A stretch of DNA of 47,457 nucleotides from a virus. Shown here in pieces: positions 15,529 to 24,724 of the stretch (position 1 is the first letter of the stretch; every line of letters begins with the position of its first letter). The stretch covers positions 1-47,457 of the IMG/VR virus record IMGVR_UViG_3300037882_003881. One strand, written 5' to 3'. The notes beneath the pieces are model-generated. The model was not told the DNA's origin and did no database searches. It worked only from the letters and a program-made list of their open reading frames with translations. A program made the translations under genes and the position numbers.

Positions 15529-16740
15529 ATGATTTACACGGACACAAGGGTCATCACTCGCACGTTAGCCGCACTCCGAAAAGGTACAAAACTAATCGTA
15601 CATCAGGGCGGCACTTCCTCGGGCAAGACTTACGGCAATGTATATGCCTTACTTGCTTATCTATTGTATGATAGAAGGGGAGCGTACACGGACGGCGAAC
15701 GGCTATTGTGTTCGATGGTGGCAGAGGATATGCCGCAGGTAAAGCGTGGTGTCCTTAGAGATTTTAGGGATATTATCAGTAAGACGGGATTAGATAAGAT
15801 TATTAAATACAACAAAACGGATAACTTCGCTACCCTACCGAGCGGAACGATTATCGAGTTTTTGGCAATTGATGATGAAGATAAGGCGAAAGCCGGAAAG
15901 CGTGATTTGTTATTCGTAAATGAAGCGAATAATTTGGATTATATGATTTATTGGCATTTGAAAATCAGAACGAGAGAGTGTGTCGTCATGGATTACAATC
16001 CTTCAGGCGATTTTTGGTTTCACGAAAACGAACTGCCTAAGCTACTAAAAGACGATTATCTATTTACAAGAACGACCTATCTTGATAATCCTGCTTTGTC
16101 AGCAGAAATGAAAAAGGAGATAGAAAGTATTGATGATGATTATTTGAGTTTGGTTTACAAAGAAGGCAAAACAGGAAAATTAAAAGGCGTAATCTTCAAT
16201 GTCGTTTTTGTAGATGCCTTTCCTGATGATTGCAAAAAGATTAGTTACGGACTTGATTTTGGGTACACCAATGACCCGACTACGATAGTCAAAGGTGGCG
16301 TAAAAGAGAATAATTTGTACTTAGAAGGACTTTGTTACGAAACCAATCTGACCAATGACGACATAGCCGAAAAGCTAAAGGAATTGGAATTGCAAAAGAA
16401 AGACGAGATTTGGGCAGATAGTGCCGAGCCAAAATCTATTGAGGAAATAAAACGATTAGGCTTTAATATCAAAGCCACTAAAAAAGGCACAGATAGTATT
16501 GATTTTGGGATTCAATTATTAAAAAAATACAAAATCCACATCGTCAAAAATGATGTGAATTTCAGAAAAGAAGCTCAAAACTATAAATGGAAGGAGTTTA
16601 AAGGTAAAATGTTAAACGTGCCGATTGACAAATTCAATCATTATTGGGACGCATCACGCTACTACGCAATAATGACTTTATCCTCAAAACGGTTTTCTAA
16701 AGTACACACTACGAAAATCAACCTAAATGCTTATTTATAA
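15529..16740 (+). CDS. terL: Terminase large subunit
   Basis: This is the DNA-packaging motor. Walker A is GGTSSGKT (residues 26-33) and the Walker B-like motif with catalytic acids is DLLFVNEANNL near residue 128. The C-terminal RNase H-like nuclease begins at ISYGLDFGYTNDPT near 237 and continues with WADSAEPKS near 290. The 403-aa length is typical of the phage terminase group found in Bacteroidota siphoviruses. It starts one base after the small-subunit stop. Confidence 0.93.
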   Translation: MIYTDTRVITRTLAALRKGTKLIVHQGGTSSGKTYGNVYALLAYLLYDRRGAYTDGERLLCSMVAEDMPQVKRGVLRDFRDIISKTGLDKIIKYNKTDNFATLPSGTIIEFLAIDDEDKAKAGKRDLLFVNEANNLDYMIYWHLKIRTRECVVMDYNPSGDFWFHENELPKLLKDDYLFTRTTYLDNPALSAEMKKEIESIDDDYLSLVYKEGKTGKLKGVIFNVVFVDAFPDDCKKISYGLDFGYTNDPTTIVKGGVKENNLYLEGLCYETNLTNDDIAEKLKELELQKKDEIWADSAEPKSIEEIKRLGFNIKATKKGTDSIDFGIQLLKKYKIHIVKNDVNFRKEAQNYKWKEFKGKMLNVPIDKFNHYWDASRYYAIMTLSSKRFSKVHTTKINLNAYL

Positions 16741-16759
16741 CTAAAAAATAACTATCAAA

Positions 16760-17122
16760 ATGGCTAAAGGCAGAAAAAAAGTAATACCACCAACACCCGA
16801 AAATACAGACGTATTCCGCACTTTTGAGGAAAAGACAATCACCTCCGAACCCGAACTTCGTGAAATGATTGGAGAAAAACTTAAAGATGTCCAAACCTTA
16901 ACTAAACAATTAGTTGAAGTAAAAGAAAACACATCAAGTCCGAAATTAGATGCACCAACCGAAAGCCAAATCCGAGCAACGATTGGCGAAAAATTAAAAG
17001 AGGTGCAATATTTAACTAAAGAATTAGTTGAAGTACAAAAAAGGGAAAAAACAGCCGACCGCAACCGCTTTTTGATGATGGAAAGGGCATTAAACCGATT
17101 AATGATTTTTATAAAATTCTAA
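16760..17122 (+). CDS. Coiled-coil protein with an internal duplication, 120 aa
   Basis: Residues 30-54 and 73-97 are two copies of one unit: MIGEKLKDVQTLTKQLVEVK and TIGEKLKEVQYLTKELVEVQ. The ends are basic (MAKGRKKV at the start). It would form a helical, probably oligomeric protein. It sits between terminase and the tail-assembly chaperone, so a virion assembly role is likely. It starts 19 bases after the terminase stop. No family is recognised. Confidence 0.75.
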   Translation: MAKGRKKVIPPTPENTDVFRTFEEKTITSEPELREMIGEKLKDVQTLTKQLVEVKENTSSPKLDAPTESQIRATIGEKLKEVQYLTKELVEVQKREKTADRNRFLMMERALNRLMIFIKF

Positions 17123-17134
17123 ACTTAAATCATA

Positions 17135-17938
17135 ATGCTTTTAGCAAAACTAAACGGAGAAACGGAGATAGAAATTTGTGCAGATTGGAGTGACATAACA
17201 ATCCAAATGGCAACAAAACTTTACGAAATTGCAAATAAATTTCCGCAATCCGTCAAAGAAATTTACGCTTTAATCTTGGAAGAGCAAACGCCCGAGGTTA
17301 TCTCCAAAACACAAGAATTAGAAAATAGCATCACGGATTTACAAAAAATCAAAGAATTACCGATTTTGTACGGTGAATTGATAAAAATATTAACAACAAT
17401 TGATAAAAATATTATCAATCAGTTAATACCGCAACAACGAACCGACTTTTACAATCGGTATTTGGCAAAATTTATTGTCGGAATTTTACACTTTCCAATA
17501 GATTTTAAGCCCAAAAATATTACTACCTTTGAAATAGAAGGCACAACGTATTATCTTCCTACCATTTCAAAATTCAAAGTGGGTAATACGATGATTCAAG
17601 AGCCAATGTCGAACGCAACCGCAATCGAGTTTACGGAAGCCGCTGACTTCGAACTTGCCGCAAAACAATTAGAAGGCGGCAGGATAGAAGTATTGGCAAA
17701 CATTATCGCTATCCTTTGCCGTCCTGAAAATGAAGTTTATGACGAAAGAGTTTCGGCAAAAAGAGCGGAGATGTTTCAAGAAAAAATAACAATGGACATC
17801 GCTTGGGAGGTTTTTTTTTGTTTACTCGAACATTTCAGCACATTGAAAAAACATTTCCAAATCTTTTCAATGTTAAAGGTATTCAAAAAGGAGATAGTAG
17901 CGAACTTCGGCAATTCGGTTGGTACGCCCAAATCGTAA
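17135..17938 (+). CDS. Tail assembly chaperone, zero-frame product (gpG-like)
   Basis: The 267-aa product is mixed helical and ends with FFCLLEHFSTLKKHF. A central part (YYLPTISKFKVGNTMIQEP and the later EFTEAADFELAAKQL) resembles chaperone-like proteins found before tail genes in Bacteroidota phages. The next frame (-1) overlaps from the T9 run at 17811-17819 and encodes a plausible continuation. This is the G/GT arrangement of tailed phages. The protein should bind tape-measure protein during tail assembly. Assignment is by organisation more than by sequence. Confidence 0.65.
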   Translation: MLLAKLNGETEIEICADWSDITIQMATKLYEIANKFPQSVKEIYALILEEQTPEVISKTQELENSITDLQKIKELPILYGELIKILTTIDKNIINQLIPQQRTDFYNRYLAKFIVGILHFPIDFKPKNITTFEIEGTTYYLPTISKFKVGNTMIQEPMSNATAIEFTEAADFELAAKQLEGGRIEVLANIIAILCRPENEVYDERVSAKRAEMFQEKITMDIAWEVFFCLLEHFSTLKKHFQIFSMLKVFKKEIVANFGNSVGTPKS

Positions 17939-18057
17939 GCCTTGCCGAATCACCAACGGAAGTAAAGCAAATAGAACGCATGAGCCTTTATGATTTTATG
18001 CGTTTGTTGGCGATAAAATCTGCCGAAAGTAGTTATATTAATTCACTATACGAATGA
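17135..18057 (+). CDS. Tail assembly chaperone, -1 frameshift product (gpGT-like)
   Basis: Slipping back one base in the T9 run at 17811-17819 (slippery T TTT TTT) joins the upstream frame to a second ORF. The fusion is about 307 aa. The extension contains SELRQFGWYAQIVSLAESP and SLYDFMRLLAIKSAES, which resemble the T part of other chaperones (a GWY motif followed by a conserved helix). The downstream frame has no ATG near its start, which supports frameshift expression over independent initiation. This is inferred from sequence only. Confidence 0.65.
17811..17819 (+). promoter_or_regulatory. Slippery T9 run for -1 frameshift
   Basis: Nine Ts follow GAGG. Zero-frame codons here are GTT TTT TTT TGT, so P- and A-site tRNAs re-pair on T after a -1 slip. 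No strong stem was found immediately downstream. Confidence 0.6.
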
Positions 18058-18064
18058 TGTTAAA

Positions 18065-18244
18065 ATGAGCAGAAATGAGGAATTACACTATCTTAGAGGG
18101 CAGTTATTAATATTGGAAAAGTTGCAGGGAGAACGATTCACGCCCTGCCGACAATCCAACGCATTAGCACACTTTTTAAAATCGCAAACCATATCCGTCA
18201 AAGCGGATATTAAAAAAATAGAAGATGAGTTACGTCAAAATTAA
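18065..18244 (+). CDS. Small basic helical protein, 59 aa
   Basis: The ATG at 18065 begins eight bases after the chaperone extension stop, and the frame runs through MSRNEELHYLRGQLLILEKL to a TAA at 18242-18244, overlapping the next gene by 20 bases. The composition is helical and charged, with one CR pair near residue 28. Codon use matches its neighbours and it fills an otherwise empty gap, so I take it as real. The function is unknown; it is probably linked to tail assembly. Confidence 0.6.
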   Translation: MSRNEELHYLRGQLLILEKLQGERFTPCRQSNALAHFLKSQTISVKADIKKIEDELRQN

Positions 18245-18662
18245 AAACGACTTTATCGAAGTAGCACTTATAGCGGATACTTTCGCAAGTGCCAACGAAG
18301 GCTTTTTAGACGAAATGAATAACGGAGATATTGACTATCCGCATTTATTATTAATGCCGTCTGATAACGCCTTTTCTATCAATATAGACAATAATTTTGA
18401 CTATTACGACATAATTCTTTACGTATTAGCATTGAACCAAACCGAAAGCGGAGAGTTGCCCAACAACGCCCAACGGACCGCAATTTGGCAAACCTTAAAG
18501 GAAAAAGTAAAAACTTTCCTTCAAAATCTTCAGGACAATAAGCGAGAGTACCTTATCAGCTCCAAACAAGTCAAGATAGAACCAAACGCACATCAATTCC
18601 ATGATGACACTATCTATCTAAAAGTCACTTTTCAAATCAGATTAGAAACAACGAGCTGCTGA
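18225..18662 (+). CDS. Probable head-tail joining or tail terminator protein, 145 aa
   Basis: This is a compact alpha/beta protein, acidic, with a central helix (AQRTAIWQTLKEKVKTFLQNL) and beta strands at the end (DDTIYLKVTFQIRLE). The closing pair of strands before the stop is typical of tail-terminator and neck proteins of siphoviruses. Its place before a gp10-like gene supports this. Sequence alone gives no firm family. Confidence 0.6.
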   Translation: MSYVKIKNDFIEVALIADTFASANEGFLDEMNNGDIDYPHLLLMPSDNAFSINIDNNFDYYDIILYVLALNQTESGELPNNAQRTAIWQTLKEKVKTFLQNLQDNKREYLISSKQVKIEPNAHQFHDDTIYLKVTFQIRLETTSC

Positions 18663-19129
18663 TGGAACAAATACTAAAAGACCTTGCGGCATATCTGCAA
18701 GAGAAACTCAAAGATGAGTTAATCTCTCAAGACCACGTAGCGAAAGGTAATCTACTCCGTTCGATTGATGTCTATGTAGAACAAACCGTTGCGGCATGGA
18801 AAATAAAAGGTGGAATGTTAGATTACGGCATCACGCAAGACACAGGCGCACCTCCTCGCACGGTTGTTTCGGTTGCTACGCTGCTCGAATGGTTTAGAGA
18901 TAAAAAAATAAATCCAACAAGCCCTTTATTTGCGGCTATCAATTTAAAACGAAGGATTTATGAAAAAGGAACTCCCGTGGACGGCAACCCTGATAAAAAA
19001 CGTTGGATAAGTGGCACGTTGGAAGTAGAAGCGGACGAGATTAAAACAAGGGTACAGGCGGCAGTAGTATCTGAAATGTCGCTAATCGTATCTAATATGA
19101 TTGAAAAAACTAATAAAAAATTGATGTGA
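18662..19129 (+). CDS. HK97 gp10-like neck or tail completion protein
   Basis: The 155-aa protein opens with a helix ending in KGNLLRSIDVYVE, then has a strand pair (AAWKIKGGMLDYGITQDTG), a second helix and a C-terminal helix that would cap the neck ring. The pattern of a basic helix, a Tyr-Gly strand turn and a final helix is seen in HK97 gp10-type proteins, which join head and tail. It overlaps the previous stop by one base. Confidence 0.65.
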   Translation: MEQILKDLAAYLQEKLKDELISQDHVAKGNLLRSIDVYVEQTVAAWKIKGGMLDYGITQDTGAPPRTVVSVATLLEWFRDKKINPTSPLFAAINLKRRIYEKGTPVDGNPDKKRWISGTLEVEADEIKTRVQAAVVSEMSLIVSNMIEKTNKKLM

Positions 19130-19524
19130 TGCAAATACTTTACTTTGGTACAAAACTAAACGAAAAAGGATTTTATCTTTTTGATATTACGGACGGCACT
19201 TATAAAAAAATACATAACTACGCTCCAAAAGGAATACTATCCAAAAGCATTCGATTAATTTACGCTCATTCCAATCGTTTTTTTACGGACGGAACGGTAA
19301 GTTTTGGACATCAATACAACGGCACGTTTTTAATTATTGCAGGAAGTCCTACGGATAAAAGAAGCAATACCGTGTCAGGATTTTTTACCTTTGAAAGCAA
19401 AGATTTATCTTATGAATCTTTTGCAAATATTTTAAAGACAAATCCTCTTGCACAAATGACGGCTCAAACATTGGGCGTTGATTTTGAAAATGTATTGGAT
19501 AATCACTTAGAATTGAAAAAGTAG
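19129..19524 (+). CDS. Hypothetical structural-region protein, 131 aa
   Basis: The ATG at 19129 overlaps the preceding TGA and is preferred to the GTG one codon upstream. The protein is beta-rich with many aromatic residues (FGTKLNEKGFYLFDITDG), and a central HQYNGTFLIIAGSPTDK stretch, then a helix with NPLAQMTAQTLG. No family is recognised. Its place among tail genes suggests a virion or assembly role. Confidence 0.6.
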   Translation: MQILYFGTKLNEKGFYLFDITDGTYKKIHNYAPKGILSKSIRLIYAHSNRFFTDGTVSFGHQYNGTFLIIAGSPTDKRSNTVSGFFTFESKDLSYESFANILKTNPLAQMTAQTLGVDFENVLDNHLELKK

Positions 19525-19537
19525 ATATTTTTTAAAT

Positions 19538-19801
19538 ATGCAAAAACATAAAGAATTAGCGGCACTATTTGCCACAGGATTTATTCAAGTTTTTTTCGTG
19601 GTAATGAATACCTACATAATATCTAAGGAGATGATTGTAGCCGTTTTTTTTGCTACATTTCTCATCAATATTATTTGGTCTTATAATGTAAAAAAGGTCG
19701 TATTTGGTACGCTTACAGATAGGTTAATTTACGCATTGGGAGCAGCGTTTGGAGGTACGGCAGGATTAGGGATTTGTTTATTCATTTTAAATGTAAAATA
19801 A
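19538..19801 (+). CDS. Small membrane protein, 87 aa
   Basis: Three hydrophobic segments are visible, at about residues 8-27, 32-50 and 66-84, separated by short basic loops (YNVKKVVFGTLTDRL). The C-terminal segment is Gly/Ala-rich (GAAFGGTAGLGICLFIL). Similar small membrane proteins occur in tail regions of Bacteroidota phages. It could be a holin-like protein, but it is far from any lysis gene. The stop overlaps the next ATG (TAATG). Confidence 0.65.
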   Translation: MQKHKELAALFATGFIQVFFVVMNTYIISKEMIVAVFFATFLINIIWSYNVKKVVFGTLTDRLIYALGAAFGGTAGLGICLFILNVK

Positions 19802-20115
19802 TGGGAGAAAAAAAGATTGTAAGATTATTCCCTTTTAGCGTAGCACAACACGCAAAAGACATTATAAAAACCGCAAAAACGGACGGACAGAAAGCCGCAA
19901 TTCAAAAAGTTGATACCGTAATGCTGTTATTTGCCGAAGTCGTCAAAACGGATATACCTTTTGAGCGGATTCAATCTCAATTTAAAGCCTTTCAGGTCCA
20001 CATCAAAAAGGCAAAAATTAAAATAAATATTCAAGATTCGGCACTAAAAACCGTAGTAAGACATTCTAATATGCAAACCTATTTGAATTATTACGTCAAA
20101 AAACAAGATAAATGA
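19801..20115 (+). CDS. Small basic helical protein, 104 aa
   Basis: The start is the ATG overlapping the previous stop. The protein is Lys-rich and nearly all helix, with regular Ile, Val and Phe spacing. It has no motif I can name. It overlaps the next gene by four bases, so it is translated with the tail-tip gene. Probably an assembly factor or minor virion protein (inferred). Confidence 0.6.
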   Translation: MGEKKIVRLFPFSVAQHAKDIIKTAKTDGQKAAIQKVDTVMLLFAEVVKTDIPFERIQSQFKAFQVHIKKAKIKINIQDSALKTVVRHSNMQTYLNYYVKKQDK

Positions 20116-21185
20116 TAACAATCACCCAAACGCCCGACACACACAACAGCGTTTTTCGGGCAATTATCTTCAAATGTACGAGCAACGCCACGGCGGACGA
20201 TTTGCGTTTAAAATGCGAATTATTTGTGCAGGGTAGTAGTGTCGCCAACCTATTTGCGACCGCAATAGATGACGTATTTGAGTTTGATTTGAGCAATATA
20301 ATTCATGCTTACATCAATCCCGAAATGGCAGCCGACACCTTAGGAGTGCAGGAGTTGGACGGGAATGCCCTACCCTTTTATTGCGTTTTCACGGAGTATT
20401 ACAATAATGAAATCGGCATTTTGTCGCCTTATGGAACTATCACCTCGAGTACCTATAAGGCGAATAATATCAATTTGAATTATTACGAAAGTAATTTTTC
20501 AGATTATATCCTCAACGATTTAGAAAGTCGCTTTTTGACTTCCGCTCCAAACAGTTTATTGATTACTGTCCGTGATAAACCGCATTTGTATTTCATTACG
20601 AACGAAACGGATATTACTGTTTTTGTTGAAAAAGTATATGAAGGAGGAAGCGATACAGATAATTATCCAATTACATTCGCAGGAAATAAATTTGCCGCTT
20701 TTGTTTTAGAAATTACTGACCCTTCCGTTTTGGAAGTCAATATTTATGTCGAAACTATTGCGGAACAAATCTCCGAAACACGTAATTTCAAAGTCGTTGC
20801 GGCTTGTGATGAAGTGCGTTTGGAGTGGTTGAATGATTTGGGTGGATTAGACGGCTACAACTTTCCGAATCTAAGCGATATAGTAATTGACACGACAAAG
20901 ACCGAAATTAGCCGTTTTGTCGCATCAAATTACACGCCCGACTATCACAAAGTGCAGCCGTTTTTCTCTTCCACAAGCGAAAAGAAACTGCTACGGAGCG
21001 GCTTTGTAAATGTCGCCACCGCATCATGGTTGGCATCAATTATCAGGTCCAAAAAAGTATGGCAAAACGAAAACGAAAGCCGAAAAGCGGTCAAAGTAAA
21101 TACAACAAGCGTATCCACCAAAAACCAAAACAATTTGGTGCAAGTCGAAATTGAAATTGAATTAATGCCATTTGATAATTACTAA
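20112..21185 (+). CDS. Tail-tip or distal tail structural protein, 357 aa
   Basis: This is a beta-rich protein throughout, with many Asn, Tyr and Asp, no membrane segment and no catalytic motif. It ends in a run of strands (NNLVQVEIEIELMPFDNY). It sits directly before a much larger beta-rich protein and after neck genes, the usual position of a distal tail protein. Assignment is by position and composition. Confidence 0.55.
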   Translation: MITITQTPDTHNSVFRAIIFKCTSNATADDLRLKCELFVQGSSVANLFATAIDDVFEFDLSNIIHAYINPEMAADTLGVQELDGNALPFYCVFTEYYNNEIGILSPYGTITSSTYKANNINLNYYESNFSDYILNDLESRFLTSAPNSLLITVRDKPHLYFITNETDITVFVEKVYEGGSDTDNYPITFAGNKFAAFVLEITDPSVLEVNIYVETIAEQISETRNFKVVAACDEVRLEWLNDLGGLDGYNFPNLSDIVIDTTKTEISRFVASNYTPDYHKVQPFFSSTSEKKLLRSGFVNVATASWLASIIRSKKVWQNENESRKAVKVNTTSVSTKNQNNLVQVEIEIELMPFDNY

Positions 21186-21197
21186 GTAACAAAAGAA

Positions 21198-23801
21198 ATG
21201 AATACGCAACTATATATAAATAATCAGCCGCTTTCTATCTCCAAAGATGTCGAAATACTTTTGACGTATTCCGTCATTGATATTGATAATATTGAGGAAC
21301 GTTACGATGCGGCTTCGTATCTAATGAACATTGAAGCAACGGAGGAAGTCCGAAAAGCATTTAATTTCCCGGATTACATCACCAATCAAGATGCAATCCG
21401 ACTTTCAAAAAGCTATACGGCAAAAGTCATTAATCAAGGCAATACCTTAATTGATGGCTTGGTCAAGTTTTCAAAAGTCATTATGCAGGGAAACAAACTG
21501 TTTTATGAATTTTATATAGTTGGGAGTAACAATGTTTGGGCAAACGAACTAAGGGATAAACGGTTGCGGAATTTGGACTTGTGGGAATACTCGCACGAGT
21601 GGACACAATCCAATCAAGAAAATGCCGAAACGCCTATGTCACCCAAACCCTACGTTTATCCATTAATAAATGGAAAAGTAGGCATTTTTTACGTACATGA
21701 TATTGAATTACACAGCCCAAACAAGCCGTCTTTTTTAATAAAAGGCGAGGTTTATCCAAGTGATTTTTCGGGTAAAGACATTACCCTTTTTAATTTTGCG
21801 GAAGACGATTATAATACGACTTCAAACTCTTATACGGTTGAAAATAACTATGACGGCAACGGCAACAGCCGCATTATCGTACATCATTTATCATTCATTC
21901 CGTTCGATGATTATCCGTATGGTTATATTGAAATAGTTGGAGGGAATAGCAGATTAAGAGCCACGGATAGATTCCCGATGTTACGTATTTCGGATATTTT
22001 AGCACACATTTTTAGAGGAATAGGGTACAACCTAAAATCCTTTTTTACGGATAATATCCTTTCAAAAAAATATACGATTTACGAATATTTTAGCGGTCAC
22101 GAAGGGCAATTGCGTTTTCAAGAAAACTTCAAATTCCGTTCAGGAATCATTGAAGATAAAACCATTTCAAACCCGACCGTATCAACGGCAGAGTATAAAG
22201 TTGAATTTGACAATACAGATTATCAAATCAACTTTGACCCCACAAGCTCATTCGATGCTTCGCTTTTTGCTTACGCTCCCAAAATAACCGTTGTCCAAGC
22301 GTTTTATTTTGCGTTGCGTTTTGAAGTGTTGGAAAGTTCAAACCTTCAATTTTTTGTAGTTGTTGAAGATAATTTGGGCAATAAATCCTATCAAAATGGT
22401 GTCGCCTTAACGTTTTATCCAGTCGGCACGTATGCCATTCAAACCGAAACCTTTTCATATATTGAAGTGCCAACGACTTCTAAAGTTTACGTTATTGCGC
22501 GCTTTTTTAGTTCCGCAGGAACGGTTACGTTCCTGAAAGGTAATTGCCGTTTTGAAAACCGCCCACGGTTCACGCCCGTATCGGAAGGCGATATGATTCA
22601 CCTAATGCAATTCCTGCCCGATTGGTCGCAGTTGGAATATGTAGGAGCAATCATCAAACATTTTCAATTAGTCATAATGACCGACAAACAAACTCGAACG
22701 GTTTATATTGAAGATTATGATCACTTTTACGATAGGGAAATGATTTTGGATTGGTCCGATAAAATAGACACGAATCTACCAATTGAATACTACGAAATTG
22801 AAAAAGAAAACAAATCAACGCTTTATAAATACAAAGACGATGATAACGATAGCCAATTGAAGTTTCTGAAAGACACTTTTAATACGAACGTTGGTAGCGA
22901 AGAGGTCGCCAATGATAGCCTTTTCAAAAATGGCGATATTGAAACCATTGAATTTGATTTTGCTCCAACCATAATGAGCGAAGCCGAAAACATTGGCATT
23001 ACGGAAATGAAAATACCGTTATTTAATTTGACCGAGTTTGGCATCAGTCACGAAGTTCGAATATTGCATTACGATAATCTCCAAGACTTGGCGACCGACA
23101 CATTGCAACAAGGCAGTACGACACGGACGGATATTCCTCACGCCTTCTTTTATGACGATATCAACGAAAACTATAATAGCTTATCCTTTGCCGATGAGCC
23201 AAATACGATTGGATTAATCACAAAACACTTCAAACCGTTTTTGAATGAGCAACAGCAAGGCGAAATGATTAAAGTATTTCTTACCTTATCTGTTGCGGAC
23301 GTTGCAGGATTTACAAATATTAGCGACCTCAAAAAAGACTTTAGAAGTCTAATTTTATTGCAATTGCGGAATGAAAAAATACTATTCCGCTTAAATAGCA
23401 TCAATCAATTTGACCCAACGCAAACGGCAGCGACCGAATGCGAATTGGTGCAAATGCTACCGAGCCGTTTCCTGCCGACTTATTCGATTGCCGTTTTTGA
23501 AATATTAGATATTGAAACCATTTTTGATGTAGAAGCAGAGGAATTGACCGTAAATATTACCGTCAAAAATGCAGGAAGTGCGGACGGCACGGTTGAAATA
23601 GATGCGGATTATCGAGGTGATTTCGTTTCCCTATCCCAAAGCATCAACGCAGGACAAACCGAAATTCTTACGAATACTTTTGCCGTTGAGCCAAAAGATT
23701 TTGGCGGAGGATTAATTCTCCCTGTCGAATCCTTTCCTGGCACCTTAGAATGGATTTATTTCGGAAATGATTTTGTAAAATCACATTGGTTTATTTATTA
23801 A
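21198..23801 (+). CDS. Large tail-tip/hub protein with C-terminal CARDB-like domain
   Basis: The 867-aa product begins TQLYINNQPLSISKDVEILLTYS and continues with beta strands and hub-like segments, as in the tail-associated proteins of Bacteroidota phages. The last 110 residues include ELTVNITVKNAGSADGTVEI and then INAGQTEILTNTFAVEP, which match the CARDB or Ig-like adhesion fold. This part could contact the cell surface. It is the last gene before the promoter of the type IV-like cassette at 23837. Confidence 0.65.
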   Translation: MNTQLYINNQPLSISKDVEILLTYSVIDIDNIEERYDAASYLMNIEATEEVRKAFNFPDYITNQDAIRLSKSYTAKVINQGNTLIDGLVKFSKVIMQGNKLFYEFYIVGSNNVWANELRDKRLRNLDLWEYSHEWTQSNQENAETPMSPKPYVYPLINGKVGIFYVHDIELHSPNKPSFLIKGEVYPSDFSGKDITLFNFAEDDYNTTSNSYTVENNYDGNGNSRIIVHHLSFIPFDDYPYGYIEIVGGNSRLRATDRFPMLRISDILAHIFRGIGYNLKSFFTDNILSKKYTIYEYFSGHEGQLRFQENFKFRSGIIEDKTISNPTVSTAEYKVEFDNTDYQINFDPTSSFDASLFAYAPKITVVQAFYFALRFEVLESSNLQFFVVVEDNLGNKSYQNGVALTFYPVGTYAIQTETFSYIEVPTTSKVYVIARFFSSAGTVTFLKGNCRFENRPRFTPVSEGDMIHLMQFLPDWSQLEYVGAIIKHFQLVIMTDKQTRTVYIEDYDHFYDREMILDWSDKIDTNLPIEYYEIEKENKSTLYKYKDDDNDSQLKFLKDTFNTNVGSEEVANDSLFKNGDIETIEFDFAPTIMSEAENIGITEMKIPLFNLTEFGISHEVRILHYDNLQDLATDTLQQGSTTRTDIPHAFFYDDINENYNSLSFADEPNTIGLITKHFKPFLNEQQQGEMIKVFLTLSVADVAGFTNISDLKKDFRSLILLQLRNEKILFRLNSINQFDPTQTAATECELVQMLPSRFLPTYSIAVFEILDIETIFDVEAEELTVNITVKNAGSADGTVEIDADYRGDFVSLSQSINAGQTEILTNTFAVEPKDFGGGLILPVESFPGTLEWIYFGNDFVKSHWFIY

Positions 23802-23836
23802 ATGTGATTTAATAGTAACATTTAGAAAAAGTTTTG

Positions 23837-23844
23837 TATCTTTG
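23837..23844 (+). promoter_or_regulatory. Promoter -7 box of the type IV-like cassette
   Basis: TATCTTTG is a perfect TAnnTTTG box in the only gap between the tail-tip gene and the DHH gene. No clear TTG lies 19-21 nt upstream. The leader from about 23850 to ATG 23894 is AT-rich. It would let the cassette be transcribed separately from the tail operon. Confidence 0.6.
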
Positions 23845-23893
23845 ATTTTATTATTAATTGAATCACTTTTTTTATAATAAAAACAAAGATTTC

Positions 23894-24724
23894 ATGGATA
23901 TTCAAATTCAAAAAATCGTAACTCATGATGGACAATTTCATGCAGACGAAGTTTTTGCTACGGCAATGTTGTATCGCATTTTTAAAAGAATTGACCTCAC
24001 TCGGACGAGAGATGAGCAATATTTAAAAAAATCATTATCCAACCCTGATGTTATTGTAATAGATGTAGGTGCGGAGTATAATCGTAAAAACAACAACTTT
24101 GACCATCATCAAGATATGTCCTTGAAAAGTGCGGCAGGATTAATCTTTGATGCTTTTGGCAATCGCTTAGGGCTTGACGACTTAGAATTATCTTATTTCG
24201 CCAAATTTATTGATGCTATTGATGCGATTGATACTAACCGCAATAATATCTATGTCTTATGGAATACCTTGCCAGAAGGATTCCGTAATTTTTCAAGTCT
24301 TATTTCGGGATTTAATAGAGATGTATCGGCTAATGAAGTTCAAAGGGAGCAATTCTTTTTTGCGCTTGATTTTGCTTCAATAGTTTTGCAAAATGAAATA
24401 TTTTCAGCAAGACAAAAAGCGGTAAGTGAAAGAGAGTATGCTGACCGAGTTATTTTACCAAATAACGTTGCTGTATTTGAAAAATTTTCAACCGTTTGGA
24501 AGGATAAAAGCGATCACCAATTTGCGGTGATGCCACATCATACCGGTTGGCAAATTTTAACACGAGATAGCTTTGTTGCTGTAATTCCCGAATCTGTTGC
24601 AGAATGCGAAGGTTTTATCTTTCGTCATGGCAGCGGATTCATGGCAACGGTAAAAGAGAGATTAGTTGCGATTGAATTTGCTCAAACCTTACCCGTTATT
24701 GAAATTGTTAAAGCAGATGAATAA
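23894..24724 (+). CDS. MYG1-like DHH-family exonuclease
   Basis: MYG1 (UPF0160) proteins are DHH-superfamily phosphoesterases; the human one is a 3'-5' RNA exonuclease. The signature THDGQFHADEVFATAML is at residues 10-26 and the metal motif DVGAEYNRKNNNFDHHQ near 60-76. A second Asp/His set follows around FIDAIDAIDTN. At 276 aa it is close to single-domain bacterial homologues. I start at ATG 23894, because a longer form using TTG 23858 lies in the leader. It overlaps the next gene by 8 bases, so it is firmly part of the cassette. It could trim or turn over the RNA that the complex carries (inferred). Confidence 0.85.
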   Translation: MDIQIQKIVTHDGQFHADEVFATAMLYRIFKRIDLTRTRDEQYLKKSLSNPDVIVIDVGAEYNRKNNNFDHHQDMSLKSAAGLIFDAFGNRLGLDDLELSYFAKFIDAIDAIDTNRNNIYVLWNTLPEGFRNFSSLISGFNRDVSANEVQREQFFFALDFASIVLQNEIFSARQKAVSEREYADRVILPNNVAVFEKFSTVWKDKSDHQFAVMPHHTGWQILTRDSFVAVIPESVAECEGFIFRHGSGFMATVKERLVAIEFAQTLPVIEIVKADE

